Positions 1 to 9,776 of a stretch of 64,000 nucleotides of DNA are shown here, one piece after another. Numbering within the stretch: position 1 is the stretch's first letter; every line of letters starts with the position of its first letter. The notes under the pieces are model-generated. The model was not told where the DNA came from, did no database searches, and saw only the letters and a list, made by a program, of their open reading frames with translations. This stretch comes from VMCP01 sp964527775 (GTDB lineage: Bacteria > Bacteroidota > Bacteroidia > NS11-12g > UBA955). The stretch is from the NCBI GenBank assembly GCA_964527775.1, contig CAZGQS010000002.1, forward strand, positions 1-64,000, read 5' to 3'. Made by a program: the position numbers and the translations under genes.

Positions 1-54
1 AAGTTTGTTTTTAATCCTTTAAAACGGTCAACATATTTCAGGCACCGACAGAGG

Positions 55-89
55 GTTTAGAGTTTAGGGTATAGAGTTTAGGGTTTTGG
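55..89. repeat. heptamer repeat island 1 (5 units)
   Basis: Five in-phase heptamers read GTTTAGA, GTTTAGG, GTATAGA, GTTTAGG and GTTTTGG. The stop codon of the minus-strand protease gene (64-66) lies inside the array, so its last seven or so residues are repeat-encoded. The same 7-base phase and the same GTTTAGG unit recur at 18358-18490. Bases 1-54 to the left hold nothing I can assign. Confidence 0.75.
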
Positions 90-1698
90 TGATTTTTGTA
101 GGGTTCAGAAGTAAATCACCGCATTGTTTGATTTCAGGGTCGAGGGAGAGCCAAACTGACTGTTGTTCGCTGGCGGAGGGAATGCGTTGGAGGAGTTCTT
201 TTGTAAGGGCGATTTTATAGTCGTTGGGGTGATTTTTGAAAGAGGCCATGATTTGTTCTTTCATTTGTTGTTCTTGGAATTTGAGGAGTTGAAGTTGGTT
301 TACCCAAAGACTGTCTGAGGCCAGTTTTTTGGAATGTTCTTTCAAGGACTTTTTAAGAATTAAGGGTGATTCTTGAAGGCAGAAAGATTTAAAGTTTTCT
401 AAAAGTTCATTTTGATTGATGTTTTGGGGATTGAAAGTTGAGTTGGAATAATATTGGTTGGCCCAATCAAAGAGCAAGTAGTTTTTGTTCATCCAATGTA
501 TGAGTGAATTGCCATTGAAAAGGGGGATTTCAATATCTGGATCAACGCCTGCGGCATCATAGACGGTTCTTCCCTTAGAGGTTTTAAATGTTTTTTTGGC
601 TTGGGTTTTAGCATTTCCTAGTTCGTCTCGATCTTGATACTGAAGTCTTTGAATGCATCTTCCGGAAGGGGTGTAGTAACGGGCAGTGGTTAATTTCATC
701 TGCGTTCGGTAGGGGAGCATGGCATAGTTTTGAACCAATCCTTTACCAAAGGAATTTTGTCCAAGAATCACTGCTCGGTCAAGGTCTTGCAGACTTCCGC
801 TAACAACTTCAGATGCAGAGGCTGATTTGCTGTTAATGAGAACAACCAATGGAAGGTTGAGGGCGATGGGTGCATTTTGGGTTTTCCAGGTTTTTGGACC
901 TTTTTCGTGAGCGCCTTTGAGGGTAACCACAGTGGTGCCCTGAGGCACGAAAGCGCCAACAATGTCAACCGCTTGGTCAAGAAGCCCGCCGCCGTTATCT
1001 CTTAAATCAAGAATCAGGCCTTGCAGGGTGCCTTCAGACTGCATTTTTTTGATGGCGCTGCGAATTTCGCCTGCGCAACCTTGTCCAAATTCATCCAATT
1101 TGATGTAACCCATGTTTTTATAGGTAGGATTTGATAGAAAACCTGAATAGGAGACGCTTTTGGTTTCAACTAGGGTACGGGTTATTGACTTTGTAAGGGT
1201 GTCTTTGTTTCGTAAAATGGTAATCTGAAATTTCGAATTGGGTGCGCCTCTGAAATACTGCATGAGCTCATCGGGGGTTTGGTTTTTTAGGTCAACTTCA
1301 CCCACTTTGATAATATAATCGCCCAATTGGACTCCTGCTTTATCGAATGCATATCCCCTAAAAAGCTCAGCAATCATAGGATATTGGTTTCGTTGAATGA
1401 CCCTGCAGCCTACGCCCCCGTATTCGCCTTGTCGCTCAATCAGAGCTTCTTCGGCTTGATATTCAGAAAAAAAAACGGTGTATGGATCAAGGCTCTTGAG
1501 CATGGCGTCGATGGCTTTTTTAGAAAGGTCACCGGGTTCAATTTCATCCACATAAGAGTTGCCTAGCTCTTCGTAGATGGCAGCGAAGATTTCTAGATTT
1601 TTGGCATAATCAAATAAATCTGAAGACCATTTTGCTCCGGTGCTTAAGAAAAAAGTGAGAATTGATAGAATAAACCACTTAGGCAATCGAATGTGCAT
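64..1698 (-). CDS. S41 family C-terminal processing peptidase
   Basis: This is a 544-residue secreted or membrane-anchored serine protease that trims protein C-termini in the periplasm. Residues 5-22 form a hydrophobic export segment. A PDZ domain spans about 92-165 and binds substrate C-termini. The S41 core spans about 195-345. By comparison with CtpB-type enzymes, the Ser-Lys-Gln catalytic set maps to S294 (in SASASE), K319 (in SFGKG) and Q323. The roughly 200-residue tail is usual for Bacteroidota CtpA-like proteins. A TATTTTTG box lies 4 bp before the ATG. The 3' end runs into a heptamer repeat that encodes the terminal KTLNSIP, which suggests the original end of the gene was altered. 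The natural substrate cannot be told from sequence. Confidence 0.93.
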   Translation of the reverse strand: MHIRLPKWFILSILTFFLSTGAKWSSDLFDYAKNLEIFAAIYEELGNSYVDEIEPGDLSKKAIDAMLKSLDPYTVFFSEYQAEEALIERQGEYGGVGCRVIQRNQYPMIAELFRGYAFDKAGVQLGDYIIKVGEVDLKNQTPDELMQYFRGAPNSKFQITILRNKDTLTKSITRTLVETKSVSYSGFLSNPTYKNMGYIKLDEFGQGCAGEIRSAIKKMQSEGTLQGLILDLRDNGGGLLDQAVDIVGAFVPQGTTVVTLKGAHEKGPKTWKTQNAPIALNLPLVVLINSKSASASEVVSGSLQDLDRAVILGQNSFGKGLVQNYAMLPYRTQMKLTTARYYTPSGRCIQRLQYQDRDELGNAKTQAKKTFKTSKGRTVYDAAGVDPDIEIPLFNGNSLIHWMNKNYLLFDWANQYYSNSTFNPQNINQNELLENFKSFCLQESPLILKKSLKEHSKKLASDSLWVNQLQLLKFQEQQMKEQIMASFKNHPNDYKIALTKELLQRIPSASEQQSVWLSLDPEIKQCGDLLLNPTKITKTLNSIP

Positions 1699-1702
1699 AC
1701 TT

Positions 1703-1710
1703 CAAAAATA
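1703..1710 (-). promoter_or_regulatory. TAnnTTTG promoter box for the S41 protease
   Basis: TATTTTTG on the minus strand matches the Bacteroidota -7 element TAnnTTTG. Only 4 bp separate it from the ATG, so the mRNA should be leaderless or nearly so. Confidence 0.6.
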
Positions 1711-1730
1711 GGGTTTCAATCTTGATTTCT

Positions 1731-1738
1731 TACCTTTG
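1731..1738 (+). promoter_or_regulatory. TAnnTTTG promoter box for the MscS-family gene
   Basis: TACCTTTG precedes the ATGs at 1746 and 1764. A start site about 5 bp downstream would fall on the first ATG, which favours 1764 as the translation start. The divergent protease promoter lies within 30 bp. Confidence 0.6.
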
Positions 1739-1763
1739 TTTGTTTATGAAACGTACAATTGGT

Positions 1764-3041
1764 ATGGAAGAAAGAATTGCAAATTGGGTATATGAGTGGG
1801 TTATTTCATGGGGAGTAAGCGCTGATTCTGCGAATTTGGTAAAGCTACTCTTCATGTTGGGATGCCTCATTTTGATGGTCATTCTGATAGATTGGATTTC
1901 AAGAAAGGTCTTGGTTTCTTTAGCAAGACAGTATGCCACAAGGTCTGAAAGTCCGCTATTAAAACAAATGGCCGAGCAAAAAACCTTCAAATTTTTAGGA
2001 CATATTGTGCCATTGATGTTTGCAAGGTTGAGTTTGCCTGTGATTTTGCAGGGACATCCAACTGCAGAAAAATGGGGTGGAATAGTGTTGGCATTGTTAA
2101 CGGTTTTAGCTATTCATGCATTCGTTCAGTCGTGGTTAAAAGTGTTGAAGGCCATTCTGTTGAATTTAGATTCAATGAAAGACAAACCCATTGCATCGTT
2201 TGCGCAATTGGCGGCCATCATTGTAACTCTTTTGGCGGTTTTATTTGGGATATCTATCGCTACAAGCCAGTCCATTCTCAATTTATTGACTGCATTGGGT
2301 GCTATGAGTGCCGCGCTATTATTGGTGTTTAAAGATACATTGACCGGTTTATCTGCATCTATCAGGATTTCACAATATGACATGTTGAGAAACGGTGACT
2401 GGGTAGAATTTCAGAAATATGGGGCAGATGGAACTGTGATTGATATCAACCTCTCTAGTGTAAAGATTCAGAATTTTGACAATACTTACACAACCATTCC
2501 AACAGGTGCATTTACCACCGATTCATTTAAGAACTGGAGAGGCATGGAAGAGTCTCAAGGCAGACGTATAAAAAGAGCGATTCATATCAAACAACACAGT
2601 GTGAAGTTTTGTGATGATTCAATGTTGAAGAGACTTAAAGAGAATCATTTGCTGAAAGATTATATCTTAAAAATGTCTCAAGAAATCAATGAGTTCAACT
2701 TAGAAGTGGAACGCACTGGTAAAGGGGTAAAAAAGCAATTGACCAATATTGGTTTATTTAGGGTTTATTTGAAGAATCTACTGTTGGAAAATCCGCACAT
2801 CAGCAAGGAGTTGAACGTTGTGGTACGTCAATTGTCGCCATCAGATAAGGGTGTTCCGGTTGAGATTTATTGTTTTTCAGAAGAGAAAAGTTGGGTAAAA
2901 TACGAAGACATTCAATCAGATATTTTTGACCACGTGATTGCCTCTATTTCGATGTTTGATTTGGATATTTTTGAAAGTCCAAGTACTTCATCTGAATTTA
3001 TCCAAGGGCTTGAAGAAGGAGGAGGTAATGATGATAAATAA
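1764..3041 (+). CDS. mechanosensitive ion channel, MscS family (YbdG-like)
   Basis: This inner-membrane channel should open under membrane tension to release solutes during hypo-osmotic shock. The 425-residue product has about five hydrophobic segments, then the MscS pore helix (ALGAMSAALLLVFKDTLTG) and the cytoplasmic beta domain. The stretch GDWVEFQKYGADGTVIDI followed by VKIQNFDNTYTTIPT and SFKNWRGMEESQGRRIKR closely recalls E. coli YbdG, the miniconductance-type member. The promoter box at 1731-1738 argues for ATG 1764; ATG 1746 is the alternative. The stop overlaps the start of the next gene by 14 bp. Confidence 0.9.
   Translation: MEERIANWVYEWVISWGVSADSANLVKLLFMLGCLILMVILIDWISRKVLVSLARQYATRSESPLLKQMAEQKTFKFLGHIVPLMFARLSLPVILQGHPTAEKWGGIVLALLTVLAIHAFVQSWLKVLKAILLNLDSMKDKPIASFAQLAAIIVTLLAVLFGISIATSQSILNLLTALGAMSAALLLVFKDTLTGLSASIRISQYDMLRNGDWVEFQKYGADGTVIDINLSSVKIQNFDNTYTTIPTGAFTTDSFKNWRGMEESQGRRIKRAIHIKQHSVKFCDDSMLKRLKENHLLKDYILKMSQEINEFNLEVERTGKGVKKQLTNIGLFRVYLKNLLLENPHISKELNVVVRQLSPSDKGVPVEIYCFSEEKSWVKYEDIQSDIFDHVIASISMFDLDIFESPSTSSEFIQGLEEGGGNDDK
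3014..3027 (+). promoter_or_regulatory. purine-rich Shine-Dalgarno site for the CotH-like gene
   Basis: The sequence GAAGGAGGAGG sits just before ATG 3028, inside the end of the MscS-family gene. Strong Shine-Dalgarno sites are uncommon in Bacteroidota. Here it selects a start far downstream of an earlier in-frame ATG at 2938. Confidence 0.5.
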
Positions 3042-4575
3042 ATTATTTGCGGGAGCTGTTTTCGTAATGGCTACAAGTTTATCGGGACAATCAGCTGTTT
3101 ATCCTAATGCAGGTACATTATTTGATGATAAGTTGCATGAATTGAGATTGGTCATGAGTGCAGATTCATTTTATCATATGCAGCAAAGCGATCAGTTGTG
3201 GACGAATCACCGCTATTTAGTTGCTGTGGTTTATGACGGTGATACCCTTGAACAATGCGATATACGATTGAAGGGGAATACCTCTAGAGGTTCAAAACGC
3301 AAGTCATTTAGAATTGATTTTGATAAGCGGGTAGATGGGCAAACTTTGCAGGGTTTGGAGACTATTTATATTCATGGAAGTCACAATGACCCATCGATGA
3401 TGCGTGAGTATTTAAGTGCCTATGTGATGAAGAAAATGGGTGTTCCATCTGTGAGAGTCAATCACGTTAAATTGTATTTAAATGATACTTATTTGGGAGT
3501 GAGGGGCCTGGTTGAATATATTGATAAAGATTTTTTGAAAACACGTTTTGGTAGCAGCAAAGGCAACAATTACAAATGCACTTGGCCCGCTGATTTGTCG
3601 TGGTTGGGTAGCGATCAGGCGGAGTATAAGAAGTTGATCAATCCATCCCCCGAAAATGAAAGAGCCTATGACCTGAAAACCAATGAAACGCTAGATGATT
3701 ACAGTGATTTAGTTGAATTGGCTGATTGGGTCAATAACAAATCAAAACAGTCAGATTTTACTACGGAGTTCCCTAAGATTTTTGACGTTGACGGATACCT
3801 AAAAGCTTTGGCGGCAGAGGTGTTGATTGGGCATTGGGACAACTATTACTACAACAAGAACAATTATTTTATTTATCATCATCCCACAACAGGAAAGATG
3901 GTTTATATGCCATACGATATGGATAATACTTTTGGGGTTCAGTGGGGCGTTGACAATATCAACAAGCGCGATATACATCAGTGGGGAAATACGAGTAAAA
4001 GTAAGGCTCCCTTGACGTATGCCTTGTTAGCGCATGATGAGTTTAGGCTGATTTATGAGCGGTATATGTATCAAGCGATACAGTCTTTTTTTAATTTGGA
4101 TCACATGGGACCTGTGATTGATGCACTTATGTTCAGATTGGATGCGGCGGTTAAAGACGATTTGCATTTTGCAGGTAAGGTTGATACTGATTATGGATAC
4201 ACATACAGCGACTGGCAGAAGACCGATGATATTGCTTGGGGAAATCATGTCACCTATGGAATCAAGCCTTATATTGAAGATAGGATGAATTCGGCCTTGT
4301 TGCAGATGGATTTTAAGCATTCTGTCAATGGGTTTTCCAAAGAGGGACTAGAGTTTTACCCAAATCCAGTTGGGGAAGGTGAAACAGTGTATTTGAATCA
4401 TCTAGAGGGCGTAAAACAAGGAGATAAGATAATTATATACAATTCATTAGGAGTTAAAGTTCGCGAGTTAGAATTGAACGGTTCTGGTTTTGAAATTGAA
4501 GGTTTGGCAGAGGGAATTTATTGGATTCAGATAGGTTCTTTAGGAGTTGGAAAAATTCAAATCCGTCTGAATTAG
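3028..4575 (+). CDS. CotH kinase family protein with T9SS sorting domain
   Basis: This 515-residue secreted protein has a signal peptide (about residues 2-22) and a CotH-like region of about residues 30-430. Typical motifs are RLKGNTSRGSKRKSFRIDF, the long YIHGSHNDPSMMREYLS segment and YMPYDMDNTFG, which carries the metal-binding Asp-Met-Asp type motif of the family. CotH proteins are atypical kinases that phosphorylate spore-coat or surface proteins. The bacterial secreted forms are mostly uncharacterised, so the substrate is unknown. The last 75 residues (FYPNPVGEGETVYL to the end) form a T9SS type A sorting domain, predicting export to the surface. The gene is translationally coupled to the channel gene by a 14-bp overlap. 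Confidence 0.85.
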   Translation: MMINKLFAGAVFVMATSLSGQSAVYPNAGTLFDDKLHELRLVMSADSFYHMQQSDQLWTNHRYLVAVVYDGDTLEQCDIRLKGNTSRGSKRKSFRIDFDKRVDGQTLQGLETIYIHGSHNDPSMMREYLSAYVMKKMGVPSVRVNHVKLYLNDTYLGVRGLVEYIDKDFLKTRFGSSKGNNYKCTWPADLSWLGSDQAEYKKLINPSPENERAYDLKTNETLDDYSDLVELADWVNNKSKQSDFTTEFPKIFDVDGYLKALAAEVLIGHWDNYYYNKNNYFIYHHPTTGKMVYMPYDMDNTFGVQWGVDNINKRDIHQWGNTSKSKAPLTYALLAHDEFRLIYERYMYQAIQSFFNLDHMGPVIDALMFRLDAAVKDDLHFAGKVDTDYGYTYSDWQKTDDIAWGNHVTYGIKPYIEDRMNSALLQMDFKHSVNGFSKEGLEFYPNPVGEGETVYLNHLEGVKQGDKIIIYNSLGVKVRELELNGSGFEIEGLAEGIYWIQIGSLGVGKIQIRLN

Positions 4576-4630
4576 TTTACATCATTTGTTTATTGTTGAA
4601 ACGACTATTAAAGTTGTGGAATTCATTTCT

Positions 4631-4638
4631 TATTTTTG
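4631..4638 (+). promoter_or_regulatory. TAnnTTTG promoter box for the giant cargo gene
   Basis: TATTTTTG ends 1 bp before ATG 4640 and 10 bp before ATG 4649. Transcription would start at or after the first ATG, so the second ATG is preferred. Confidence 0.55.
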
Positions 4639-4648
4639 AATGAATTCC

Positions 4649-7600
4649 ATGAATTATAGAAATTTACAACTTTGGTTCACCATATTTTGTTTGGGCTTTG
4701 TTTCTCAAGCTTCTGCTCAATTGAGCGGTAACTATACCATAGGCGGAAGCGGTTCTAAAAATTATAGTAGTTGGGAGCTTTTTGCAGCTGACTTTAATAA
4801 GAACGGTGTTAGCGGTCCAGTGGTTGTTGAGGTGCAGTCTTCATTAGCTCTAACAAGCAATATTGAATTTAAACAACACGCTTCAAATAGAACTACGTCT
4901 ACAAATTCTTTGACAATCAAGGGAAACGGGTATCAGATTAAGAGTAGCTTGGATAGTGAAATGATTCTGTTGAACGGAGTAGACTTTTTGTATTTGAAAA
5001 AGTTAAAGTTGCTTAATGAATCAAAGAATCTTCGGTCTGTTGGAATTAGATTTTCTAACGGAGCAGATAGCAATGTTGTGGACAGTTGCACCATTCTTTT
5101 TTCGGGAATTACGGCCCACAATGGTAAAGATACTGGCGCTTATATTGCTTTTGCAAGAAGTGGTAACAACATTACAGCAGTTGGTTCTGTGCACAATGGT
5201 AAGGGGAACTTAATCAGAGGATGTACATTGTCAACTTCGGGATCAGGTGCTTTGGCTCCAATCATTGGAATTTTAGATCAGCAGGGAAGAACTGATTTTT
5301 CTAAATCGGTTTCTGGAAATATCATTACAGGAAATAAGATCAGGAATTTTTTCTCTGTTGGAATTTGGGTTCGTTATGTGAATTCTGAATGGATTGAGGG
5401 AAATGAACTTTCGAGGTTAGATGCAAGTTCTAGCGATGCTGTTGATACCATGGTTTCTGGAGTTTATGTTCGATTTGCACAGAGTTCTGCAAAGGCGTTT
5501 AAAATTGAGAATAATAAAATTTTCTCGTTGCCTTATCCATCAGCATCATTTACTAGTATGACTTATGGTATTAATGTCTTTTTGGGAGTTGATGCAGCTT
5601 TGATCGCTGGAAATTCTAATGTGAGTGCCTCGATTTCGGGAAATGTAATTGAAAAAAATATGATTAAAGGCCGGATTTTTGGGGTCTTTTCTCAATATGG
5701 TGACAGAACCGTTTTGAACGGGAATATTTTAAGGTATAACAAAAGTGAGAACGGTTATTCGTATGGTATTTATGCCAACTTCGGATCAGATTGTCACCTC
5801 GAAAACAACGTAGTTCTATCGAACGATTTTGGCAGTAACGGTACAAGAGGAGTTGGAGCACTGATTTTTGCATATTCTGTAAAGAATGGTTTCTGGAATA
5901 GAATGAATGTCTTTGGCAATCGAGTAGATTCAAACACGAGTTTGGAACAGATTTTTGGAATCTCTTTGTTTCAAGGCGGAAATTGGTTAGTGAGGTCAAA
6001 TAGAGTTGCAGATAATCGTGCCTTTGGAAGCTGGGGACTAGGAACGGGCTTGTATTTAAATACGGCTGGGAACGTTGAAGTTGTGGGCAACGTATTTGCG
6101 AAGAACAACGGCGATGGCGAATCTTATAATTTCATTTCGGTAAACTACAATGCCATTGGTCACTTGAAAATCAGTGGAAATACCATTGTTTCTGATGATT
6201 TTGGTAATTCAAATACAACGTCATCTTGCGTTTATACTGATGATGATTCACAGATTGATTTGATAGGTAACATTTTAGAAGCTAAGGGAGATGGTGCTGT
6301 TTATATGGCATATTTATTTTCTTATGGTGTGGCAGGTAAAGTGGCATCTAACAGCTTTAAAATTGGCCCGTCTATCGCTGCTGATATTTATGCATTGGGT
6401 ACTAACTATTACACGTCATTTAGTACATGGGTTGGAGATACTTATGTTGACGAGAATAATGAGATTGTAGAAAATGAGTTTGTGAATTACAATAAAGGTG
6501 ATTACCGTTCAAAGCAAATTAAGAATCAAAACAACGTTGAAATTTCAAATGTAGTTGCTGACGGAAAAGTTGATTTCTTGGGAAAAAATAGACATAAGGT
6601 GTATTGTGATAGAGGCGCTTATGAAGATACCTTTAACTTGAGATTATCAGTATTGAATTTGCCTACATCAGATACACTTTGTTCTGGGTCAGTGCTTGCT
6701 CCTGAAGTGGAGATTTTCAATGCTTTTGTAGATACGGTGGAAGAATTTACCTTGGGATATGTTCTGAACGGTGTTGTGAATTTGGAAAGGTTTAAGAAAA
6801 AAATACTTCCAAGTAAAAGTTTAAAAGTGAGTTTTAGTAAAACCTTGTTCATCAATAACACAGGTTTAAATGCTTTGAGAATCTTTGTGGTGACCGCCAA
6901 TGATGTTGAGAAAGACGATACTTCTACAAGGACATTTGTCGTGCTACCGTCACCAGGTGGGTCCGTAATTTCATCAGTTACACAGTCTGGATCAGGCAAT
7001 CAGTGGAAAATTGCAGGTTCAAAAATTACGACGATTAGAGGGATAAACACTCAAATGGATGTTTCTGCTCCAAGGGGATTGAATAATTCTGATTATGGAA
7101 ACAGTAAAAAATGGGTTGCCAGCTCTCAGTTGTATTTGCGCAACGGAAAAGCAGTCAGTGGAAGCAGTGTAGTTGTTCCGAATGGAAGTAATAATTTGCA
7201 GTGGAAATTCAATCTTTCAGATTCAACTCTTGATGATTCAATTCTTACATGGAAACTGAAAATAACCGATCTTAGAAATGGTTGTGATACGGTGTTTTCA
7301 CTGTCGGTATATGTAAGTCCAACGCCTTTAATTGATTTTCAATTGCCATCAGTAGGTTGCTCAAAAGATACCTTGAAATTTTTAAATGCTACAACCGTTC
7401 GCTCTACGAATGTTTATTTGGAATATGAATGGGTTTATGACGGATTAGACACCAGTGAAGATGTTGACGGTTCATTTATATTTAGTAACGGTGGGTCCAA
7501 GAAAATTACGTTGAATGTGACTTCTATGCCTGATGGATTTGTCTTCCAAAAGTTGAAATCATTTACTGTAGTTGAAAGTCCAACAGCTTCATTTTCACGC

Positions 7601-9100
7601 ACAAATGCCTGCGAAGGAAAACCCATTGGTTTCACCAATAACAGCAATTTAGGAGTAGGGGGAAATTCATATTGGACGTTTGGTGCTAAGAAAGATACGT
7701 TGATTAACGCAGGTACTTTTAACTATGCGTTTTCCAAATCTGGCACTTATACTGTAGCATTGACCGTAGATTACAAAGGCTGCAGAAATAGCACATCATC
7801 GAAGGTGACTGTTTTTGAACAGCCAACAGCTAGTTTTACGATTACCGAAGGAAATTGTGTTGGTAAAGAGTATCAGTTTAATACCACTACCAAAATGAGC
7901 AGCAGTATGTTCGGAGTGATCTGGGATTTTGGCGAACCCAATGCCTTGAGTACGGTTAAAAATACCAAATACGTTTACACCACCAGTGGAACTAAAACGG
8001 TTAAAATCATTGTAAATTCTGAGTTTGGGTGTAAAGATTCATTAACTAAGCAAGTTCAAGTAAAAGAATCGCCTGTAGTTGATTTTACCACTGATAGATT
8101 GTGTTTAAGAAGTAGAACATTGTTTAAGAATACTACTCCTGCAGTTTCGGGTACAACGGCTAATTACTCTTGGTTGTTGGACGGTAATTCGGTCTCATCT
8201 AAAGATACATTTTCTCAGGGGTGGACTCAAATTGGAAAAAGCAAAGTAATTCTGAATGTAAACTTAAGCAACGGTTGTAATTCTTCTGTTGAGAAAGATA
8301 TTGAAATTCTGCAAGAAGCATTAGTAGATTTTGATTTTGAGTCGGTTTGTTCAGGTGATAGCATTTCATTTAAGAATAAATCTGATAACAATACAGCTGA
8401 TTCTTTGAGGTACTCTTGGGATTTTGGGAATGGTGTTTTATCTAATTTAAAAGAACCAAGGGTTCGATTCACCACAGATGCCACCAGGGCTTATAATGTT
8501 ATTTTAACCACTTCAGTGGCAGGCGGATGTTCTACAGAAAAGTCGAAGTTTGTGGAGGTTTATGAATTACCAAGAACATGCGATTTTCAGTATACTCCAG
8601 ATTATGCTACCTATTATTACGGTGCTAAGTTGGAACCCATGGATGGAAACCAGATGGCTGGTGGACAAACGGGAGTTTCGTATCAATGGCAAGTGAAAGG
8701 TGCTGGAAATAAATATTCATCGGGTGTGAATGCTTCCGTAGTTTATGAATTGAGTTCAGATGGAACCTTTGAAGTTAATTTGATTGCAATCACAGATGAT
8801 CATTCATGCAAATGCGGTTCTACGAAAAATATTGTTTTAGACCGTCTTTCTGCAGTTGATTTGAGCGCAATAGGTATTTCGCTGTATCCAAATCCAAGTA
8901 AAACAAACATCCAAATCAAGAGTCAACAACAGATGTTGAACGTAAAATTATTGGATGTCAACGGTAAAGTTGTTTTAGAGCGAAATGCAGTCAATGCGTA
9001 CGATCTTGATTTGAATATTTCTGAATTCAGCAGTGGTATTTACATGGCAAGAATTCAGACGGATAGAGGTGTTGAAACCCTTCAATGGGTTAAAAACTAA
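4649..9100 (+). CDS. large T9SS-exported beta-helix and PKD-domain protein
   Basis: This 1483-residue surface or secreted protein has a signal peptide ending at SQASA-Q. Residues of about 25-660 contain many N-x-I/V and GN-x-I turns typical of a right-handed parallel beta-helix (pectin-lyase-like fold). About five PKD/Ig-like domains follow, seen as repeated YxWxFG or WDFG and GTYTVxLTV or similar blocks, each ending in a Gly-Cys. The final 75 residues (ISLYPNPSKTNIQIK on) are a T9SS type A sorting domain. No catalytic residues are recognisable, so adhesion or polysaccharide binding is more likely than an enzyme role. The start follows from the promoter box at 4631-4638. Confidence 0.85.
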   Translation: MNYRNLQLWFTIFCLGFVSQASAQLSGNYTIGGSGSKNYSSWELFAADFNKNGVSGPVVVEVQSSLALTSNIEFKQHASNRTTSTNSLTIKGNGYQIKSSLDSEMILLNGVDFLYLKKLKLLNESKNLRSVGIRFSNGADSNVVDSCTILFSGITAHNGKDTGAYIAFARSGNNITAVGSVHNGKGNLIRGCTLSTSGSGALAPIIGILDQQGRTDFSKSVSGNIITGNKIRNFFSVGIWVRYVNSEWIEGNELSRLDASSSDAVDTMVSGVYVRFAQSSAKAFKIENNKIFSLPYPSASFTSMTYGINVFLGVDAALIAGNSNVSASISGNVIEKNMIKGRIFGVFSQYGDRTVLNGNILRYNKSENGYSYGIYANFGSDCHLENNVVLSNDFGSNGTRGVGALIFAYSVKNGFWNRMNVFGNRVDSNTSLEQIFGISLFQGGNWLVRSNRVADNRAFGSWGLGTGLYLNTAGNVEVVGNVFAKNNGDGESYNFISVNYNAIGHLKISGNTIVSDDFGNSNTTSSCVYTDDDSQIDLIGNILEAKGDGAVYMAYLFSYGVAGKVASNSFKIGPSIAADIYALGTNYYTSFSTWVGDTYVDENNEIVENEFVNYNKGDYRSKQIKNQNNVEISNVVADGKVDFLGKNRHKVYCDRGAYEDTFNLRLSVLNLPTSDTLCSGSVLAPEVEIFNAFVDTVEEFTLGYVLNGVVNLERFKKKILPSKSLKVSFSKTLFINNTGLNALRIFVVTANDVEKDDTSTRTFVVLPSPGGSVISSVTQSGSGNQWKIAGSKITTIRGINTQMDVSAPRGLNNSDYGNSKKWVASSQLYLRNGKAVSGSSVVVPNGSNNLQWKFNLSDSTLDDSILTWKLKITDLRNGCDTVFSLSVYVSPTPLIDFQLPSVGCSKDTLKFLNATTVRSTNVYLEYEWVYDGLDTSEDVDGSFIFSNGGSKKITLNVTSMPDGFVFQKLKSFTVVESPTASFSRTNACEGKPIGFTNNSNLGVGGNSYWTFGAKKDTLINAGTFNYAFSKSGTYTVALTVDYKGCRNSTSSKVTVFEQPTASFTITEGNCVGKEYQFNTTTKMSSSMFGVIWDFGEPNALSTVKNTKYVYTTSGTKTVKIIVNSEFGCKDSLTKQVQVKESPVVDFTTDRLCLRSRTLFKNTTPAVSGTTANYSWLLDGNSVSSKDTFSQGWTQIGKSKVILNVNLSNGCNSSVEKDIEILQEALVDFDFESVCSGDSISFKNKSDNNTADSLRYSWDFGNGVLSNLKEPRVRFTTDATRAYNVILTTSVAGGCSTEKSKFVEVYELPRTCDFQYTPDYATYYYGAKLEPMDGNQMAGGQTGVSYQWQVKGAGNKYSSGVNASVVYELSSDGTFEVNLIAITDDHSCKCGSTKNIVLDRLSAVDLSAIGISLYPNPSKTNIQIKSQQQMLNVKLLDVNGKVVLERNAVNAYDLDLNISEFSSGIYMARIQTDRGVETLQWVKN

Positions 9101-9101
9101 C

Positions 9102-9776
9102 ATGGGTTTTCAAGGTTTTAGCACTGAGTTTTATGAGTTTTTCATTGAACTGACTCACAACAACCATAAAACTTGGTTTGATGAAAATAGGGTAACCTAT
9201 GAGAAAGAGATTAAGCCGGAATTTTATTCATTCTTGGAAGAATTATTGTTCGGTATGAAGAAGGTAAATCCGGTTTTCGAAGATATTACCGATATAAAAA
9301 GTTGCATCTTCAGAATAAATAAAGACATCCGCTTTTCAAAAGACAAATCGCCTTACAAGACGTTTTGTTCTGCCGCATTGCAGATAGGAGGTAGAAAGAA
9401 GATGTTTCCAGGAGGCTTATATATTGAAATAGGTCCAGAAAACTGTGCCTTGTATTCGGGTATTTATATGCCTGAAAAGGAAGATTTACACAAGATAAGA
9501 CAGTCTATTGCTATGAATTTAGAGGCCTTCGCAAAGGCTGTTTCTTTGCCTAAGTTTGTTGAGAATTTTGGTCAAGTTAGGGGAGAGAAAAACAAGCTAT
9601 TGCCAGCTGAATTTAAAGAAGCTGCTTCAAAGCAAGAACTTATTTTCAATAAACAGTTTTACGTTGTACACACTTTTGAGCCAGAAGAATCCATGAACCC
9701 TGATTTCGTTAATACTTGTGTAGGTATTTGGGATAGTTGCAGCGAGTTTAATCGTATACTTGCACTGAATTTGTGA
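9102..9776 (+). CDS. DUF2461 family protein (TIGR02453)
   Basis: The 224-residue product starts 1 bp after the previous stop. It shows the family signature: an N-terminal FxxELTHNNHKTWFDENR block, then IFRINKDIRFSKDKSPYKTF and GGLYIEIGPENCALYSGIYMPE. Members are cytoplasmic proteins of unknown biochemical role, widespread in Bacteroidota. No signal peptide or membrane segment is present. It ends overlapping the next gene by one base (TGATG), which suggests translational coupling with the outer-membrane barrel gene, although nothing links their functions. Confidence 0.88.
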   Translation: MGFQGFSTEFYEFFIELTHNNHKTWFDENRVTYEKEIKPEFYSFLEELLFGMKKVNPVFEDITDIKSCIFRINKDIRFSKDKSPYKTFCSAALQIGGRKKMFPGGLYIEIGPENCALYSGIYMPEKEDLHKIRQSIAMNLEAFAKAVSLPKFVENFGQVRGEKNKLLPAEFKEAASKQELIFNKQFYVVHTFEPEESMNPDFVNTCVGIWDSCSEFNRILALNL

